A stretch of DNA of 64,000 bases from Psychrobacter pasteurii (GCF_900162815.1 NZ_FUGD01000076.1:25962-89961); one strand, 5' to 3'; counted from the first letter of the stretch, positions 1-9,462 are shown. Notes: generated by a model not told the origin, from the letters alone. Numbers and translations: made by a program.

Positions 1-336
1 ACGATCACCAATCTCCAGCCCCATTTCAATCATGGCACTGGCGAGTTGATTCACTTTTTGCTGTAGCTCACGATAAGTCCATCGGATATTTTGATGACAG
101 ACAACTAAAGCCTCTCTGTCGGGATATTTTTCAACCACGGCATCAAAGAAATCACCAATAGTGGCTTCAATGAGCGGAGTTTCTGGCCCACGATCATGGC
201 TCATTTTTAAAGGCGCATTGGCAGATTTTGCGCCCATACTGACGCCTTGTAAGGCGCTTAGATCAACAGGGGGATTTTTTTTTGAAACAGAAGAAGCGTT
301 GGAGGTATTACTTGAAGAATTGACAGAACCAATCAT
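1..336 (-). CDS. AMP-binding acyl-CoA synthetase, N-terminal part (runs off window)
   Basis: The reverse strand has an open frame from the ATG at 336 to the window edge, giving 112 residues. After a Ser/Asn-rich leader of about 50 residues comes a stretch reading TIGDFFDAVVEKYPDREALV and then RWTYRELQQKVNQLASAM. This is the typical N-terminus of ANL-superfamily acyl-CoA synthetases (fatty-acid or medium-chain type). The AMP-binding and catalytic motifs lie outside the window, so substrate cannot be judged. The frame is open to position 1 with no disruption. The gene is divergent from hslO, with about 540 bp between them. Confidence 0.8.
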   Translation of the reverse strand, partial: MIGSVNSSSNTSNASSVSKKNPPVDLSALQGVSMGAKSANAPLKMSHDRGPETPLIEATIGDFFDAVVEKYPDREALVVCHQNIRWTYRELQQKVNQLASAMIEMGLEIGDR

Positions 337-879
337 AACGAATCCTTTCGTTGCTATGAACGTTATTACCATTAACGTTGTTGTGAAAACTACATAGCTG
401 TTAACTATATAAAAATAGGGTTAACACTTTATCTTCCTGCACCAACGGTCGCAGTGATAAGGCGCTAACCTGCCCAAAATCCTTTTGGAAAATTATGATA
501 TCGGTGACATTTGGTGGGTCACCATAACTGTGTTGCTGATAGGTCTTAAAACGGACTTTAGGCAAATAAGACTGCTCACCTAAACTGTTTATTTATTTCT
601 AAAACAGTAACTTAGTCTTATAACCAAGCCATATCAGGACACATCTGTTTACTGCCCTAATATAAAGGCTAATCATGGTCGATGTCAACCTAAGCTGTCT
701 GCCAAATTTTATTTATCTGCTCACTTATTCTGTGAATTTGACTACGTTATCCCTAAAAAACTTATCTTTCTTCCTTATTTTTATATTGATAAACTGGACA
801 GCATCCCCCATATAATTTTACTAACTTACTCAAAACTATTTAATTGATAACCGCACTATACAACTGATTGAGACACTAA
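337..879. other. Intergenic region between acyl-CoA synthetase and hslO
   Basis: This 543-bp AT-rich spacer lies between two divergent genes and must hold both promoters. I see no credible ORF. A short inverted repeat GGTGAC-N9-GTCACC at 503-523 could be an operator but is too short to name. No RNA gene was recognised. Confidence 0.5.
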
Positions 880-1809
880 ATGACCGAACTTACTGATTTA
901 CGTCAACGCTTTTTTATCGCAGACTCACCTGTTCGTGGTGATGTGGTCCGCTTACAACATAGCTATGCCACCATCACTGCACAAAAAGAGTATCCTGAAT
1001 CAATCAAGCGATTATTGGGCGAGATGTTGACGGCAGCCAGCTTATTGATTGGTACGCTTAAAATTGATGGGACTTTATCTATTCAGCTACAGTCCTCAGA
1101 TGAAAGCAGTTTACTAAATTGGGCCATGGCAGAATGTGACCAATCAGGTATCATTCGTGCTTTAGCCAGCTGGAAAAATGAGACCGAAGAGCAGCAACAA
1201 GCTTGGGCCAACAAAGCCAGTGCCGATGAGGCCTTCGCTGAATTAGGCGCTGTGGGCAAAGGGGTTATGTTCATTAATATTCAGCCTGCCAAAGGGGAAG
1301 CCTATCAAGGTATCGTTGAAAGAAGCCATAACAATCTAGCCGAGTGTTTGGCACACTACCAGCTACAATCAGCACAGATTCCAACGCTAATTAACTTAGC
1401 CTGTGATGGCCTGCAAGCTGGCGGTATCTTAGTGCAGATGTTGCCTCGCACCGCAGAAGAGCAGTATCAAGTAGAGCAGGATGAGACCGCAGGCATCGAT
1501 GATGACCTATGGACACGATTAACCCTACTGACTCGTACTGTGAAGTTTGAAGAGCTAACCACACTGGATGCCAATGAAATCATCTATCGTTTGTATAACG
1601 AAGAGAGCGTAGTGGCGCCAGATCCTGTGGCCCTAGAATTTGGTTGCACTTGTTCTCGTGACAAATGTGAAGCAGCCATCGCTCAAATTGGGGAAGCTGA
1701 AGCCTTAGAAATCGTTGAAGAGCAAGGCGGCACTTTTGAGATGGATTGTGGCTTCTGTGGCTCTATCTATAAGTTCAATAAAGCCGATATCGAAGAGATT
1801 TTTAGCTAA
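880..1809 (+). CDS. hslO: 33 kDa redox-regulated chaperonin Hsp33
   Basis: This 309-residue protein is a redox-switched holdase chaperone of the cytoplasm. The C-terminal zinc centre is visible: Cys256-Thr-Cys258 and, about 30 residues on, Cys290-x-x-Cys293, the CxC/CxxC pair that binds zinc when reduced and forms disulfides under oxidative stress. The N-terminal part starts with a typical RFFIADSPVRGDVVRL segment. Length is close to the family norm of about 290 residues. The gene stands alone and ends in a strong hairpin shared with the convergent hydrolase gene. Confidence 0.97.
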   Translation: MTELTDLRQRFFIADSPVRGDVVRLQHSYATITAQKEYPESIKRLLGEMLTAASLLIGTLKIDGTLSIQLQSSDESSLLNWAMAECDQSGIIRALASWKNETEEQQQAWANKASADEAFAELGAVGKGVMFINIQPAKGEAYQGIVERSHNNLAECLAHYQLQSAQIPTLINLACDGLQAGGILVQMLPRTAEEQYQVEQDETAGIDDDLWTRLTLLTRTVKFEELTTLDANEIIYRLYNEESVVAPDPVALEFGCTCSRDKCEAAIAQIGEAEALEIVEEQGGTFEMDCGFCGSIYKFNKADIEEIFS

Positions 1810-1863
1810 TTGACCTTTTGCTAATTAATGCTGAATGACTTAATGATTTAATAATTTAGCTAT

Positions 1864-1900
1864 AAAAAAACCTCCTAGGCTAAGCTTAGGAGGTTTTTTT
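1864..1900. terminator. Bidirectional rho-independent terminator
   Basis: An A-run, then a stem CCTCCTA/TAGGAGG around a short loop, then a T-run. It lies between the convergent hslO and hydrolase genes and reads as a terminator on both strands. Confidence 0.9.
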
Positions 1901-1910
1901 AGGGGTCTCT

Positions 1911-3359
1911 TTAGACCACAACTTCAATATCATCATCGGCGAATGACTCTGTACGTGGCTTTAGCGCAGAGTCACTTCGGCCATTGTCATTTAGCCACTC
2001 TATAATCTGATAGTGAATCCGGCGGTCATATTGTAGGTTTAGGTGGTTCACACCATAGAAAACCGCTTTGCGCCCTTCTGGTACATACAGCGTATGCAGC
2101 TCTCCGGCTTCCCCTAACGCAGACTCGACGGTTACTAAGCCATCGCCTACCAAGTTTGTGGCCTTAGAGTCATATATCCCCTCGGCGATAGAGCCTGCAA
2201 TGAAATAAGTTCTGACATGGCGAGGCAGCTTTGTGGGATGACGAAATTCTTCTGGTAAGACATCGCGCTGTTTTAGGTATTTCCAGTCCTCATCACGAAT
2301 ACTGCCATGACGCAAATCAATAATGCCCGCACTGCGGATATTGCCCATCTTAGACAAGGAAGCGGCAAAAGGTACCTTACCTATAATGTCTAACAAATAA
2401 TGACCTGTGCGCTCAAGCAATGCGCCTTGATGAGGGGTGCCTATAGTCACTAAGTTACCGGCTCGATCTATCCAATCTAGTCCTTCTTGCTCTGCATAAA
2501 ACAGCGCACTACGAGCGACCAGCCCACCCATACTATAGCCCACCAAATCAATTTGGGTGATGTCAGGATTCTCTTCAACCAACTGCTTCATAATATGCGA
2601 AAGGCGGCGTCCATTTTGCGAGATACGCTTGCCGGTATTGTAGTCTAAATAAAGTACAGTCGACTGTGGTTGAGCCAAAGCAATATTCTCGCCTAAGCTA
2701 TCGTCCTCACAAGGGTGCCAATTTAGATAGCTTAAAGCCAAGCCATGACAGAGCACAACTATTCGACCCGACAGCGTATTACCCAAAGGCTGACCATATC
2801 TATCATAAAGAGTCATGGGCACAGCAAGGGGGCTTTGTTGGTCAATTAAGTGATCGCCAATCATACCGTTAATGATGTTGACTCCCTGCTTTAAAGTATT
2901 AGGCAGTCGTCGATCATGGTAGCGTCTCAAGGCCTTACGAGCCACCTTGATATTGGTCTGGGTGATACCTGTACCCACTTTTTGTACTAAAAAGCGCATG
3001 CCATTGTAAAACTTACGGGTAAACCCATTTTGCCAACGTGCCAAAGAATCTTCATTAAAGCGGCCCAAAGGTCTAAGCAGCAGCTCTGAGTGTAGAGACT
3101 CCACAATTTCAGTGACTTCTAGCACACCAGAGGTCGCAAGATGCGTCAATCCCTCAAACACATCCCCTACTGTGAGTGGCGTACTTTTACGAGGGTTGCC
3201 CATGTCGGTAGCCGCCATCTTGATAATCTCTTCTTCATCAAGAATATCAAGCGTGTCCATCTTTTCATGGAGCTCATTTAAGAACACAGGACGAGAAGAG
3301 GTGATTAGATCACACGCCTCATATAAATTATAGCTTTCAACAGGTTTTGGGTTAGTCAT
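1911..3359 (-). CDS. Alpha/beta hydrolase, lipase/PGAP1-like
   Basis: A 482-residue protein with an alpha/beta-hydrolase core in its second half. The nucleophile elbow reads GYSMGG with Ser276, preceded by VVLCHGLALSYLNW (oxyanion-hole strand, HG motif) and followed by LVTIGTPHQGALLERTGHY, which resembles lipase/PGAP1-type esterases. The C-terminal VNHLNLQYD may carry the catalytic His. The first 170 residues are helical and unassigned. No signal peptide is seen, so a cytoplasmic location is likely. The substrate is unknown. The gene is monocistronic between two terminators. Confidence 0.8.
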   Translation of the reverse strand: MTNPKPVESYNLYEACDLITSSRPVFLNELHEKMDTLDILDEEEIIKMAATDMGNPRKSTPLTVGDVFEGLTHLATSGVLEVTEIVESLHSELLLRPLGRFNEDSLARWQNGFTRKFYNGMRFLVQKVGTGITQTNIKVARKALRRYHDRRLPNTLKQGVNIINGMIGDHLIDQQSPLAVPMTLYDRYGQPLGNTLSGRIVVLCHGLALSYLNWHPCEDDSLGENIALAQPQSTVLYLDYNTGKRISQNGRRLSHIMKQLVEENPDITQIDLVGYSMGGLVARSALFYAEQEGLDWIDRAGNLVTIGTPHQGALLERTGHYLLDIIGKVPFAASLSKMGNIRSAGIIDLRHGSIRDEDWKYLKQRDVLPEEFRHPTKLPRHVRTYFIAGSIAEGIYDSKATNLVGDGLVTVESALGEAGELHTLYVPEGRKAVFYGVNHLNLQYDRRIHYQIIEWLNDNGRSDSALKPRTESFADDDIEVVV

Positions 3360-3415
3360 AATCAGATAGTGTAATTTATGATAGAGGCTTCATATTAGCC
3401 TGTCTTACCCATAAA

Positions 3416-3450
3416 GTAAAAACCTCAAGTGTTACATACTTGAGGTTTCT
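3416..3450 (-). terminator. Terminator of phoX
   Basis: Perfect stem AACCTCAAGT/ACTTGAGGTT. On the minus strand it is followed by a T-rich stretch, and it sits about 50 bp past the phoX stop codon. Confidence 0.75.
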
Positions 3451-3497
3451 GTAGAGTTGTTATTATTTAACTAGAGTTTAACTGTTATTTTTAGTTT

Positions 3498-5531
3498 TTA
3501 TTCTAGCTTCAACCCTAGATAACCGACGGCCGCCCCATAACTGTCCTTATAGTGACGATTAATCAATGGCAGTACTTTTTCTGCCACTTTCGGGTTGTCT
3601 GCCAGTCCTTCACCTGGGTGCTGGAAGTTACTCATAATATAAGTGAATCCATTTACCTCATCAATGGCATGTAAACCCGTTGATTCCGCACCAGCCGGCG
3701 TAGATAGTAGACGGCTTAGCTCATGAGTATCCACGTTATAAGCCCATAAGAAGTTATTCACATGCGTTCCTGAGTCCTCACCGATAAATAAAGTACGCAT
3801 TTTTTCAGAATACTTGATGTTATCAGGGCAGGATATTTTGTCAGGATGCGACTTATTACCTAGCTCATCGGCAGCGATGTCTTGGCCTGCTAAATTCGGG
3901 GGTACCGACATAGAGACAGGCACCCATTCTGAGTTAATAGGCATCGCATTGTTGATGGTTTTTTGTCCGCCACTTAGCTTATGAGCATAGACTGCACCCG
4001 ACTTGTTTAGTGCCACATGCACGCCATGGTCGCCATACTTAACGGGGTCTACCATCGACTTTTCAATTCTAGCCATAGCGGAGTAAGCCACTTTGTCTTT
4101 AATATTGATTGTGGTGCCCTCCATTTTACTAAAGGCCATCGAAGCGCCTTTTAAAGCAGCATAACGGTGGGTTTCTAAGAAAGCTGCGGCTTTTTCGGCA
4201 TGTTTATTTTTGCTATTTAACTTAACCCAGTTTGGCTTACCCCCAAAGTAAATTTTGGTATAGCTAGGGTCTTTAGGATCTTGGTATTTAACACTCATGA
4301 TCTCTTCTGGCTTGAAGGTATTGGCCATTGCCTCGATTTCATTACTGGTGGCGTGACCTAGATGAATCCACTGCGTTGTAAACTCCCCTGTTCCAATCCC
4401 TTTTGCAGAAGTCTGTTTAACTTTGGCGACATATAAGTGGCCTGAAGATAGATCACGAGGCTTGTCTGCCACAAACATAAACAGTCCGCCGTTGGTGGTA
4501 TCATCCCCCATTAGGGCAGTACGCTCATCGGGCATCATCTGAATTAATTCATGAGAAATACGGCCTAGGTTATAGTGCTTTTTCACAAAACCTGTGCCAT
4601 CCGGATTGACGAAAACTTCTGGCATATGACCATAATGATAAGGGTTGGCTTTATTCTGATCGCCATATAACGCTTTACTAAAATCAAGGAATTTACCATC
4701 ATCCTCTCCTGCCAAGTTATGCGCATCCGGCTCATACTCTTCAGAAGACAAATGCGTTCCCCAGGGTGACAATGAAGCGCCACACGTAATCCATAAGCCA
4801 TGAACCTTAGAGGTATCAATATTGTGGTATTTAACCAGCTTTAGCTCCCCAGTAGTCGGGTTTTGATCCAAAGTTAATACCGCAATCGGAGAAGGCAGAC
4901 GACCCCAAGTGTCTTTGCCTGAACGGTCCATACTGGCATACTCAAACTGCACCACAGCAAATACTGGATTGCCTTTCACCTCAGGAACTTTTGCCCCTTT
5001 CACAGTGATTAATGAAGAGCCATCAGGACAGTTAGAATAAAAAGGAACAGGCTGACCGGCTGAAGCATCATATAGCGGTTTATTATGGATATCGTATAGT
5101 TGGCCGGCGCGTGTTGTTCCCCCAAGACCGTCTGGCACCATGTCTCCGGTAATAAAAAATGGCGTATAGGCCAAATCATAAACTTGCTTAGACCCATCGG
5201 TAAAATCAGCCTGCATCTTTGAATCTACATAAACTGTAGCCATCTGCTCGGGATTATCTAATGAAGGCGCCTCCATGCCGATAAACTTGACCTGCTTTAC
5301 CGCTTTGGTCATAGGCATCAAAGGAGTCGAAGCTGAGTTACGGCTAACCTGACCCATCGATGAAGCTGTGGTACAACCTGCCAAAGGCAGCATGGGCACG
5401 CCAGCCAAAAAGGTTAAAACACTTCTGCGTGTGGCCGATGTTTGTAAGATCTTATTGGCAGTATCATGAGACACACTATTCTCGTGACTATGCAGGTTAG
5501 CTTCTCTTGTTTTCTCAGCTACTTGGGTCAT
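3498..5531 (-). CDS. phoX: PhoX-family (DUF839) alkaline phosphatase, Tat-exported lipoprotein
   Basis: This 677-residue protein has the DUF839/PhoX layout: long beta-propeller-like sequence with segments such as GLWITCGASLSPWGTHLSSE, ALMGDDTTNGGLFMFVADKP and GLHAIDEVNG. PhoX enzymes are Ca/Fe-dependent phosphomonoesterases acting outside the cytoplasm. The N-terminus has a twin-arginine signal (TRRSVLTFLAG) running into a lipobox-like LPLAGC, so export by Tat and possible lipidation are inferred. The start is supported by AAGGAA just upstream. A Pho box at 5653-5674 indicates PhoB control. The phosphate link therefore rests on both family and regulatory site. Confidence 0.9.
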   Translation of the reverse strand: MTQVAEKTREANLHSHENSVSHDTANKILQTSATRRSVLTFLAGVPMLPLAGCTTASSMGQVSRNSASTPLMPMTKAVKQVKFIGMEAPSLDNPEQMATVYVDSKMQADFTDGSKQVYDLAYTPFFITGDMVPDGLGGTTRAGQLYDIHNKPLYDASAGQPVPFYSNCPDGSSLITVKGAKVPEVKGNPVFAVVQFEYASMDRSGKDTWGRLPSPIAVLTLDQNPTTGELKLVKYHNIDTSKVHGLWITCGASLSPWGTHLSSEEYEPDAHNLAGEDDGKFLDFSKALYGDQNKANPYHYGHMPEVFVNPDGTGFVKKHYNLGRISHELIQMMPDERTALMGDDTTNGGLFMFVADKPRDLSSGHLYVAKVKQTSAKGIGTGEFTTQWIHLGHATSNEIEAMANTFKPEEIMSVKYQDPKDPSYTKIYFGGKPNWVKLNSKNKHAEKAAAFLETHRYAALKGASMAFSKMEGTTINIKDKVAYSAMARIEKSMVDPVKYGDHGVHVALNKSGAVYAHKLSGGQKTINNAMPINSEWVPVSMSVPPNLAGQDIAADELGNKSHPDKISCPDNIKYSEKMRTLFIGEDSGTHVNNFLWAYNVDTHELSRLLSTPAGAESTGLHAIDEVNGFTYIMSNFQHPGEGLADNPKVAEKVLPLINRHYKDSYGAAVGYLGLKLE

Positions 5532-5652
5532 TTTTTATTCCTTAAATTATTTTAATCCAGACTATCAAAGTTCATTAAAAAACCAGCTTTCAAAACCGCT
5601 TAAGTTAAACATTGCCCTAGCCTAATACAGTTAAGTGACACTCTGTTTAAGG

Positions 5653-5674
5653 TTTTATGACACAAATATGACAA
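5653..5674 (-). promoter_or_regulatory. Pho box (PhoB binding site) upstream of phoX
   Basis: On the minus strand two adjacent 11-bp direct repeats read TTGTCATATTT and GTGTCATAAAA. They match the classical PhoB unit of TGTCAT plus an AT-rich tetrad. The site lies about 120 bp upstream of the phoX start and is oriented towards it. A further half-site-like GTGTCA follows a few bases downstream. Confidence 0.75.
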
Positions 5675-5697
5675 AATATAAGGCGTCCGTTTGCCCC

Positions 5698-5737
5698 ATA
5701 AAAAAACCGCCATTAAAATTAATGACGGCTTTTTATT
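5698..5737 (-). terminator. Terminator of the FAH-family gene
   Basis: Stem CCGTCATTAA/TTAATGGCGG (one G-U pair) followed on the minus strand by a run of seven T. It lies just past the stop at 5765. Confidence 0.85.
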
Positions 5738-5764
5738 CTAAATGCTAGAAAACAACAAAAGCGC

Positions 5765-6460
5765 CTAGCCTACATTGGCTTGCCATTGATGCTCTCCGAG
5801 CTTCAAGGTTAATTTATCGCCTGCTTTTAGCACTCCTACCCCGCTTGGCGTACCTGTCATAATCACATCGCCAGGCTGTAAGCTAAACGCATAACTGATT
5901 TCGCTTAACAGCTCATATAGCGGAAACAGCATCAGCTCAGTATGGCCATCTTGCGTTAACTGCTCATTGATATACAGCTGATAATTGACCGCGCTAAAGT
6001 CTGCATAAGACTCAGGCTCCACCCATTGGGCAAGCACACACGACCCATCGAAGCACTTGGCACGCTCCCAAGGATGACCTTTGGCTTTTAGCTCACTTTG
6101 CAGGTCACGTAAGGTTAAGTCCAGTCCCAAAGTTACCGCATCAATGGCTTTGGGCATCGCTTTTATTTCTTCGATTGAAGCCGCTTTCAGAGGAGCGCCA
6201 ATACGCACACAAAGCTCAGCTTCGTAATGCACGTCATACGCTGTGTCTCTTGGCACATCTATGATTTGACTGGCAATAAGTGAGTCGGTACCAATCACAC
6301 TAGAGGCAGGTTTAATAAATAAAATAGGTCGTGTGGGAATTTCATTGCCTAATTCCGCAGCGTGAGCTGCATAATTACGCCCGACACACACCACCTTGCC
6401 TAGGGGTAATTCTGGCTGAGTAGTATCGGTTTTAGAAAGGCTCTCAAGGGAGGTTGTCAT
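5765..6460 (-). CDS. Fumarylacetoacetate hydrolase (FAH) family protein
   Basis: A 231-residue single-domain FAH-family enzyme. Diagnostic segments are GRNYAAHAAELGN near the N-terminus, the metal-binding HYEAELCVRIG, a central SYADFSAVNYQLYINEQLTQ, and the C-terminal VIMTGTPSGVGVLKAGD. Bacterial members of this size (YcgM/FAHD1 type) are acylpyruvases, oxaloacetate decarboxylases or hydroxyheptadienedioate isomerases. The exact reaction cannot be read from sequence. No aromatic-catabolism genes are adjacent. The gene is monocistronic and flanked by hairpins on both sides. Confidence 0.88.
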   Translation of the reverse strand: MTTSLESLSKTDTTQPELPLGKVVCVGRNYAAHAAELGNEIPTRPILFIKPASSVIGTDSLIASQIIDVPRDTAYDVHYEAELCVRIGAPLKAASIEEIKAMPKAIDAVTLGLDLTLRDLQSELKAKGHPWERAKCFDGSCVLAQWVEPESYADFSAVNYQLYINEQLTQDGHTELMLFPLYELLSEISYAFSLQPGDVIMTGTPSGVGVLKAGDKLTLKLGEHQWQANVG

Positions 6461-6536
6461 ATTAAATCTCTCAATTTACAGAAGCAGTGTTTTATAGAGG
6501 TTATGGCTGATAACTACATTATTATCCATGTTTAGA

Positions 6537-6574
6537 TAAAAAAACAGCCAGCATATCAAAATAGCTGGCTGCTC
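6537..6574 (-). terminator. Terminator of the ABC permease pair
   Basis: Perfect 8-bp stem CAGCCAGC/GCTGGCTG with a run of T on the minus strand, about 20 bp past the stop of the second permease gene. Confidence 0.85.
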
Positions 6575-6594
6575 ATTATCTTAGATTCAGACCC

Positions 6595-7320
6595 TTAAGG
6601 AATGGTATTGCTTACCACTTCAGGGGGAACGTAGCTAGCATGACGATTCATCCGCTTTTCTATCAAACGGAAGCTTAGCAAGACAACCCAAGACAATACT
6701 AGGTAAATAACACCCGCGGCAAAGTACAATTCAAAGATAGTATAAGTACGCGCACTGATGGTTTTGGCAATACCGGTAATGTCCATTAAGGCAATGGTCA
6801 TAGCTAGCGAGCTGCCTTTTAGCATAAAGATAACTTCATTACTGTAAGCTGGAATCATGATTCCAAAGGCACGAGGTAGAGTAATGCGTGTTAGCTTCTG
6901 CAAACGAGACATACCAATGGCATCTGCTGCCTCAAGCTCCCCTGGTGGAATAGATTGAATCGCCCCACGAATAATCTCTGCAGTATAAGCACTGGTGTTT
7001 AGAGTAAAGGCAATAATGGCACACCAAAACGGCTGCTTTAATACTGGCTCCCACAAGAAAGAATCTTTGATGAATTCAAACTGAGATAAGCCGTAATAGA
7101 TGAGGAATATCTGTACCAGTAACGGGGTACCACGAAAGAAGAAGATATATAAAAAGGGCAATACCTGAATCAATTTATTGGAAGATAAGCGCAATAGAGC
7201 CAAACCCAAACCAAAAATAAAGCCCAGAATACCCGAGATCACCACAAGCTTGACCGTTAGTGCGACACCACTTAGTAAGTCCGGTAGGTATGTGAAAATT
7301 ACTTGCCAATTCCAGTCCAT
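6595..7320 (-). CDS. Amino-acid ABC transporter permease (HisM/ArtM type)
   Basis: This 241-residue inner-membrane permease belongs to the polar amino-acid uptake family. It shows about five hydrophobic spans, the FFRGTPLLVQ motif of HisM/GlnP permeases, and the cytoplasmic EAA loop GELEAADAIGMSRLQKLTRI that contacts the ATPase. It is the second gene of a two-permease transcript, only 9 bp after its partner, and probably forms a heterodimer with it. The binding proteins and ATPase are encoded upstream on the same strand. Basic amino acids are the likeliest substrate, by resemblance only. Confidence 0.92.
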   Translation of the reverse strand: MDWNWQVIFTYLPDLLSGVALTVKLVVISGILGFIFGLGLALLRLSSNKLIQVLPFLYIFFFRGTPLLVQIFLIYYGLSQFEFIKDSFLWEPVLKQPFWCAIIAFTLNTSAYTAEIIRGAIQSIPPGELEAADAIGMSRLQKLTRITLPRAFGIMIPAYSNEVIFMLKGSSLAMTIALMDITGIAKTISARTYTIFELYFAAGVIYLVLSWVVLLSFRLIEKRMNRHASYVPPEVVSNTIP

Positions 7321-7329
7321 GTCTGCCCC

Positions 7330-8070
7330 CTACCCTTTAGCTGCATTAATTGATTGCGATACGTGCTGTTTCGCAAGTTTTTTTGCATAGCGCTGAGCAG
7401 GATTAGCCCGCCACTCAAGCCACATCATAAAGGCAGTCACCACGATGGTAAGTCCCAAGTAAATAAAAGCAGCCGCCATATAGAAAGTAAAGGCTTGCTG
7501 GGTCGCTTGAGCCCCGCGCGCAGCATGATACATGATGTCTTTTAATCCCACCACTGAGACCAATGCCGTGTCTTTTAATAACACCAAAAACAGGTTACCC
7601 AGACCAGGTAGAGCCAAGCGCCAAACTTGTGGCACAATAATGCGGAAATAAACCTGCATGGGTCTCATACCTAAGGCTTGCGCTGCTTCCCACTGCCCTT
7701 TTGGTATCTCTTGAATCGCCATTCTAAACACTTCGGTAGCATAAGCACCAAAGGCAATAGATAAGGCCAAGACCCCTGCTAAGAATGGACTAACTTCAAC
7801 ATATTCGTTATAACCGAACTTCTGGAGTACCGCCATAATGAGCATGGAGCCGCCGTAGTATAAAAATAATACCAACAGCAGCTCAGGTATACCACGCATC
7901 GTCGCAGTATAAACCGTCGCCAGTTTGCGAAATATCCAAATCTTAGAAAGTTTGGCAGTAGCCCCTAACAGCCCCAAGACCAAACCTATTGCAAGACTTG
8001 ATAAGGCAAGTTTGATCGTAATCAACGAGCCACTAAGTAAGAGATGTCCAAAACCTTGCAAATCAAACAC
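7330..8070 (-). CDS. Amino-acid ABC transporter permease (HisQ/ArtQ type)
   Basis: A 246-residue permease paralogous to the following one. The segment TMRGIPELLLVLFLYYGG matches the family motif RG-P-LL, and the EAA loop reads GQWEAAQALGMRPMQVYFRI. Hydrophobic spans fill the rest. It has its own promoter region, because a terminator at 8348-8377 separates it from the binding-protein gene upstream. Its ATG lies about 20 bp downstream of position 8090 without a strong ribosome site. Subunit role is confident, substrate is not. Confidence 0.92.
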   Translation of the reverse strand: MFDLQGFGHLLLSGSLITIKLALSSLAIGLVLGLLGATAKLSKIWIFRKLATVYTATMRGIPELLLVLFLYYGGSMLIMAVLQKFGYNEYVEVSPFLAGVLALSIAFGAYATEVFRMAIQEIPKGQWEAAQALGMRPMQVYFRIIVPQVWRLALPGLGNLFLVLLKDTALVSVVGLKDIMYHAARGAQATQQAFTFYMAAAFIYLGLTIVVTAFMMWLEWRANPAQRYAKKLAKQHVSQSINAAKG

Positions 8071-8347
8071 GTGAGAAGCAACCTAAATAATGAGAGTAGA
8101 ATAATCGACTATATACGAAACGGGATAGTAAAACTGAGTACTCAGTAACAGTCCTAAAGTTGGGGCTGTCATCAAGTGTATTGAGCAACACTGAGATTAA
8201 ATCGTATTTTACGATTATATGCAAACGGCGAATTTTAACATATTATACGCCAAATAGTTAAGTATATGATGAACCCAGTGTCTGCCTCAATAGGCAGCTG
8301 ATGTCATTATGAGACCCACACTTTAAGACGTAATATTTTTCATCTGT
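8071..8347 (-). promoter_or_regulatory. Promoter region of the permease pair
   Basis: This 277-bp stretch has no ORF. On the minus strand a TATAAT (8242-8247) preceded by TTTGGCG offers a sigma70 -10 box about 170 bp before the first permease. The -35 is weak. The same 14 bases TTTGGCGTATAATA occur in the promoter at 25996-26009. Confidence 0.45.
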
Positions 8348-8378
8348 AAAAAAAGCCTCACTGTATAGTGAGGCTAAT
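8348..8378 (-). terminator. Terminator between binding-protein and permease genes
   Basis: Stem AGCCTCACT/AGTGAGGCT with a run of T on the minus strand. It separates the transcript of the binding proteins from the permease genes. Confidence 0.88.
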
Positions 8379-8444
8379 TATTTAGTTCACATCTTATTTA
8401 ATTAGACCCTTTACTTAGACGCTGCTAAATGAAAACATTTAAAA

Positions 8445-9278
8445 CTAAGGCATTGGGAAATGCTTGTCTTTAATAAGGTCATAAGTGCCATTGGCTTTGA
8501 TCGCAGCCAATGCAGTGTCGATGTCTTGCTTTAAGGCGTCTTGCTTACGCACTGCAATAGCAAAGTTGTCATCGATTTCAATGTCTGAGCCTTTAATTTC
8601 AAACGTTGAGCGGTTCTTAGTTAACCACTCTACAGCCGGTAATTTATCAGAGACCATAGCGTCTACACGATTAGACTCTAAATCCAAAAAGGCATTATTT
8701 AATGTGTCATACATTTTCATAGTGGCTTTTGGATAATTGGTTTCTAACCACTGTGATGAAATAGTCGAGCGCTGGGCTGCAATCTCACTGTTATTAATCG
8801 CATCAGCAACACCAGGATCAAAGTCGCTGTCTTTATTAGCAATAAATACCAAAGAGTTGGTGAAATAAGGCTCAGTAAAATCTACCTGTTCAGCACGCTC
8901 AGGGGTTACTGACATCGCAGCAATAATGGCATCATACTTCTTGGCTTTTAAACCTGGAATAATACCTTCCCAGTCTTGAGCTGTGATTTCACATTTTAGC
9001 TGCATCTCTTCACACAGAGCATTGGCAATATCCACATCAAAGCCTGCTAAATTACCTTCAGCATCCGTATAGTTAAAAGGAGCGTAGGCTCCCTCAGTGG
9101 CCACGCGTAATACCTTTTGCTCTGTATCTGTACCTTCAGCTACAGGTTCACTGGTATTATCTGCATTATTACAGCCTGCTACTAAGGCAGAAACAGACAG
9201 AGCAGTAATAAGAGTGATGGCCCCTTTCTTAAGACGACTGTGCGGTACGTTGCTGTGTGCTATTGGGCTTTTAAGCAT
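8445..9278 (-). CDS. Amino-acid ABC transporter substrate-binding lipoprotein 1
   Basis: A 277-residue family-3 solute-binding protein. The signal peptide ends in a lipobox SALVAGC, predicting an inner-membrane-tethered periplasmic lipoprotein. The mature part carries the family signature VATEGAYAPFNY, then GFDVDIANALCEE, a Cys pair framing KCEI, and AAMSVTPERAEQVDFTEPYF, the ligand-binding motif of HisJ/LAO-type proteins. It is the third of three tandem paralogues. An AAGGA lies upstream of the start. A lysine/arginine/histidine ligand is plausible but not shown. Confidence 0.92.
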   Translation of the reverse strand: MLKSPIAHSNVPHSRLKKGAITLITALSVSALVAGCNNADNTSEPVAEGTDTEQKVLRVATEGAYAPFNYTDAEGNLAGFDVDIANALCEEMQLKCEITAQDWEGIIPGLKAKKYDAIIAAMSVTPERAEQVDFTEPYFTNSLVFIANKDSDFDPGVADAINNSEIAAQRSTISSQWLETNYPKATMKMYDTLNNAFLDLESNRVDAMVSDKLPAVEWLTKNRSTFEIKGSDIEIDDNFAIAVRKQDALKQDIDTALAAIKANGTYDLIKDKHFPMP

Positions 9279-9462
9279 CCTTATGTCCTTATAAAATCTA
9301 AAAAAAAGCTGGTCTGAAATCTTATCGCCTTAACTGCCCTCTCAAAACCAGAGAGCAAGTTAAAGACTTACGACTTCAGCCAGCGATACGAACATCTGCC
9401 TTTCAGCAACAATGTTCATTTGTTATCTTGCTGTTTAGGGCTAAATACTACTTAATAACAGT

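Noticed and set aside
161..397. 78-codon plus-strand frame over the acyl-CoA synthetase N-terminus
   Set aside because: It is antisense to a clear coding frame and has no family features.
503..523. GGTGAC/GTCACC inverted repeat as a regulator site for the acyl-CoA synthetase
   Set aside because: Only 6-bp arms; too short to distinguish from chance in 540 bp.
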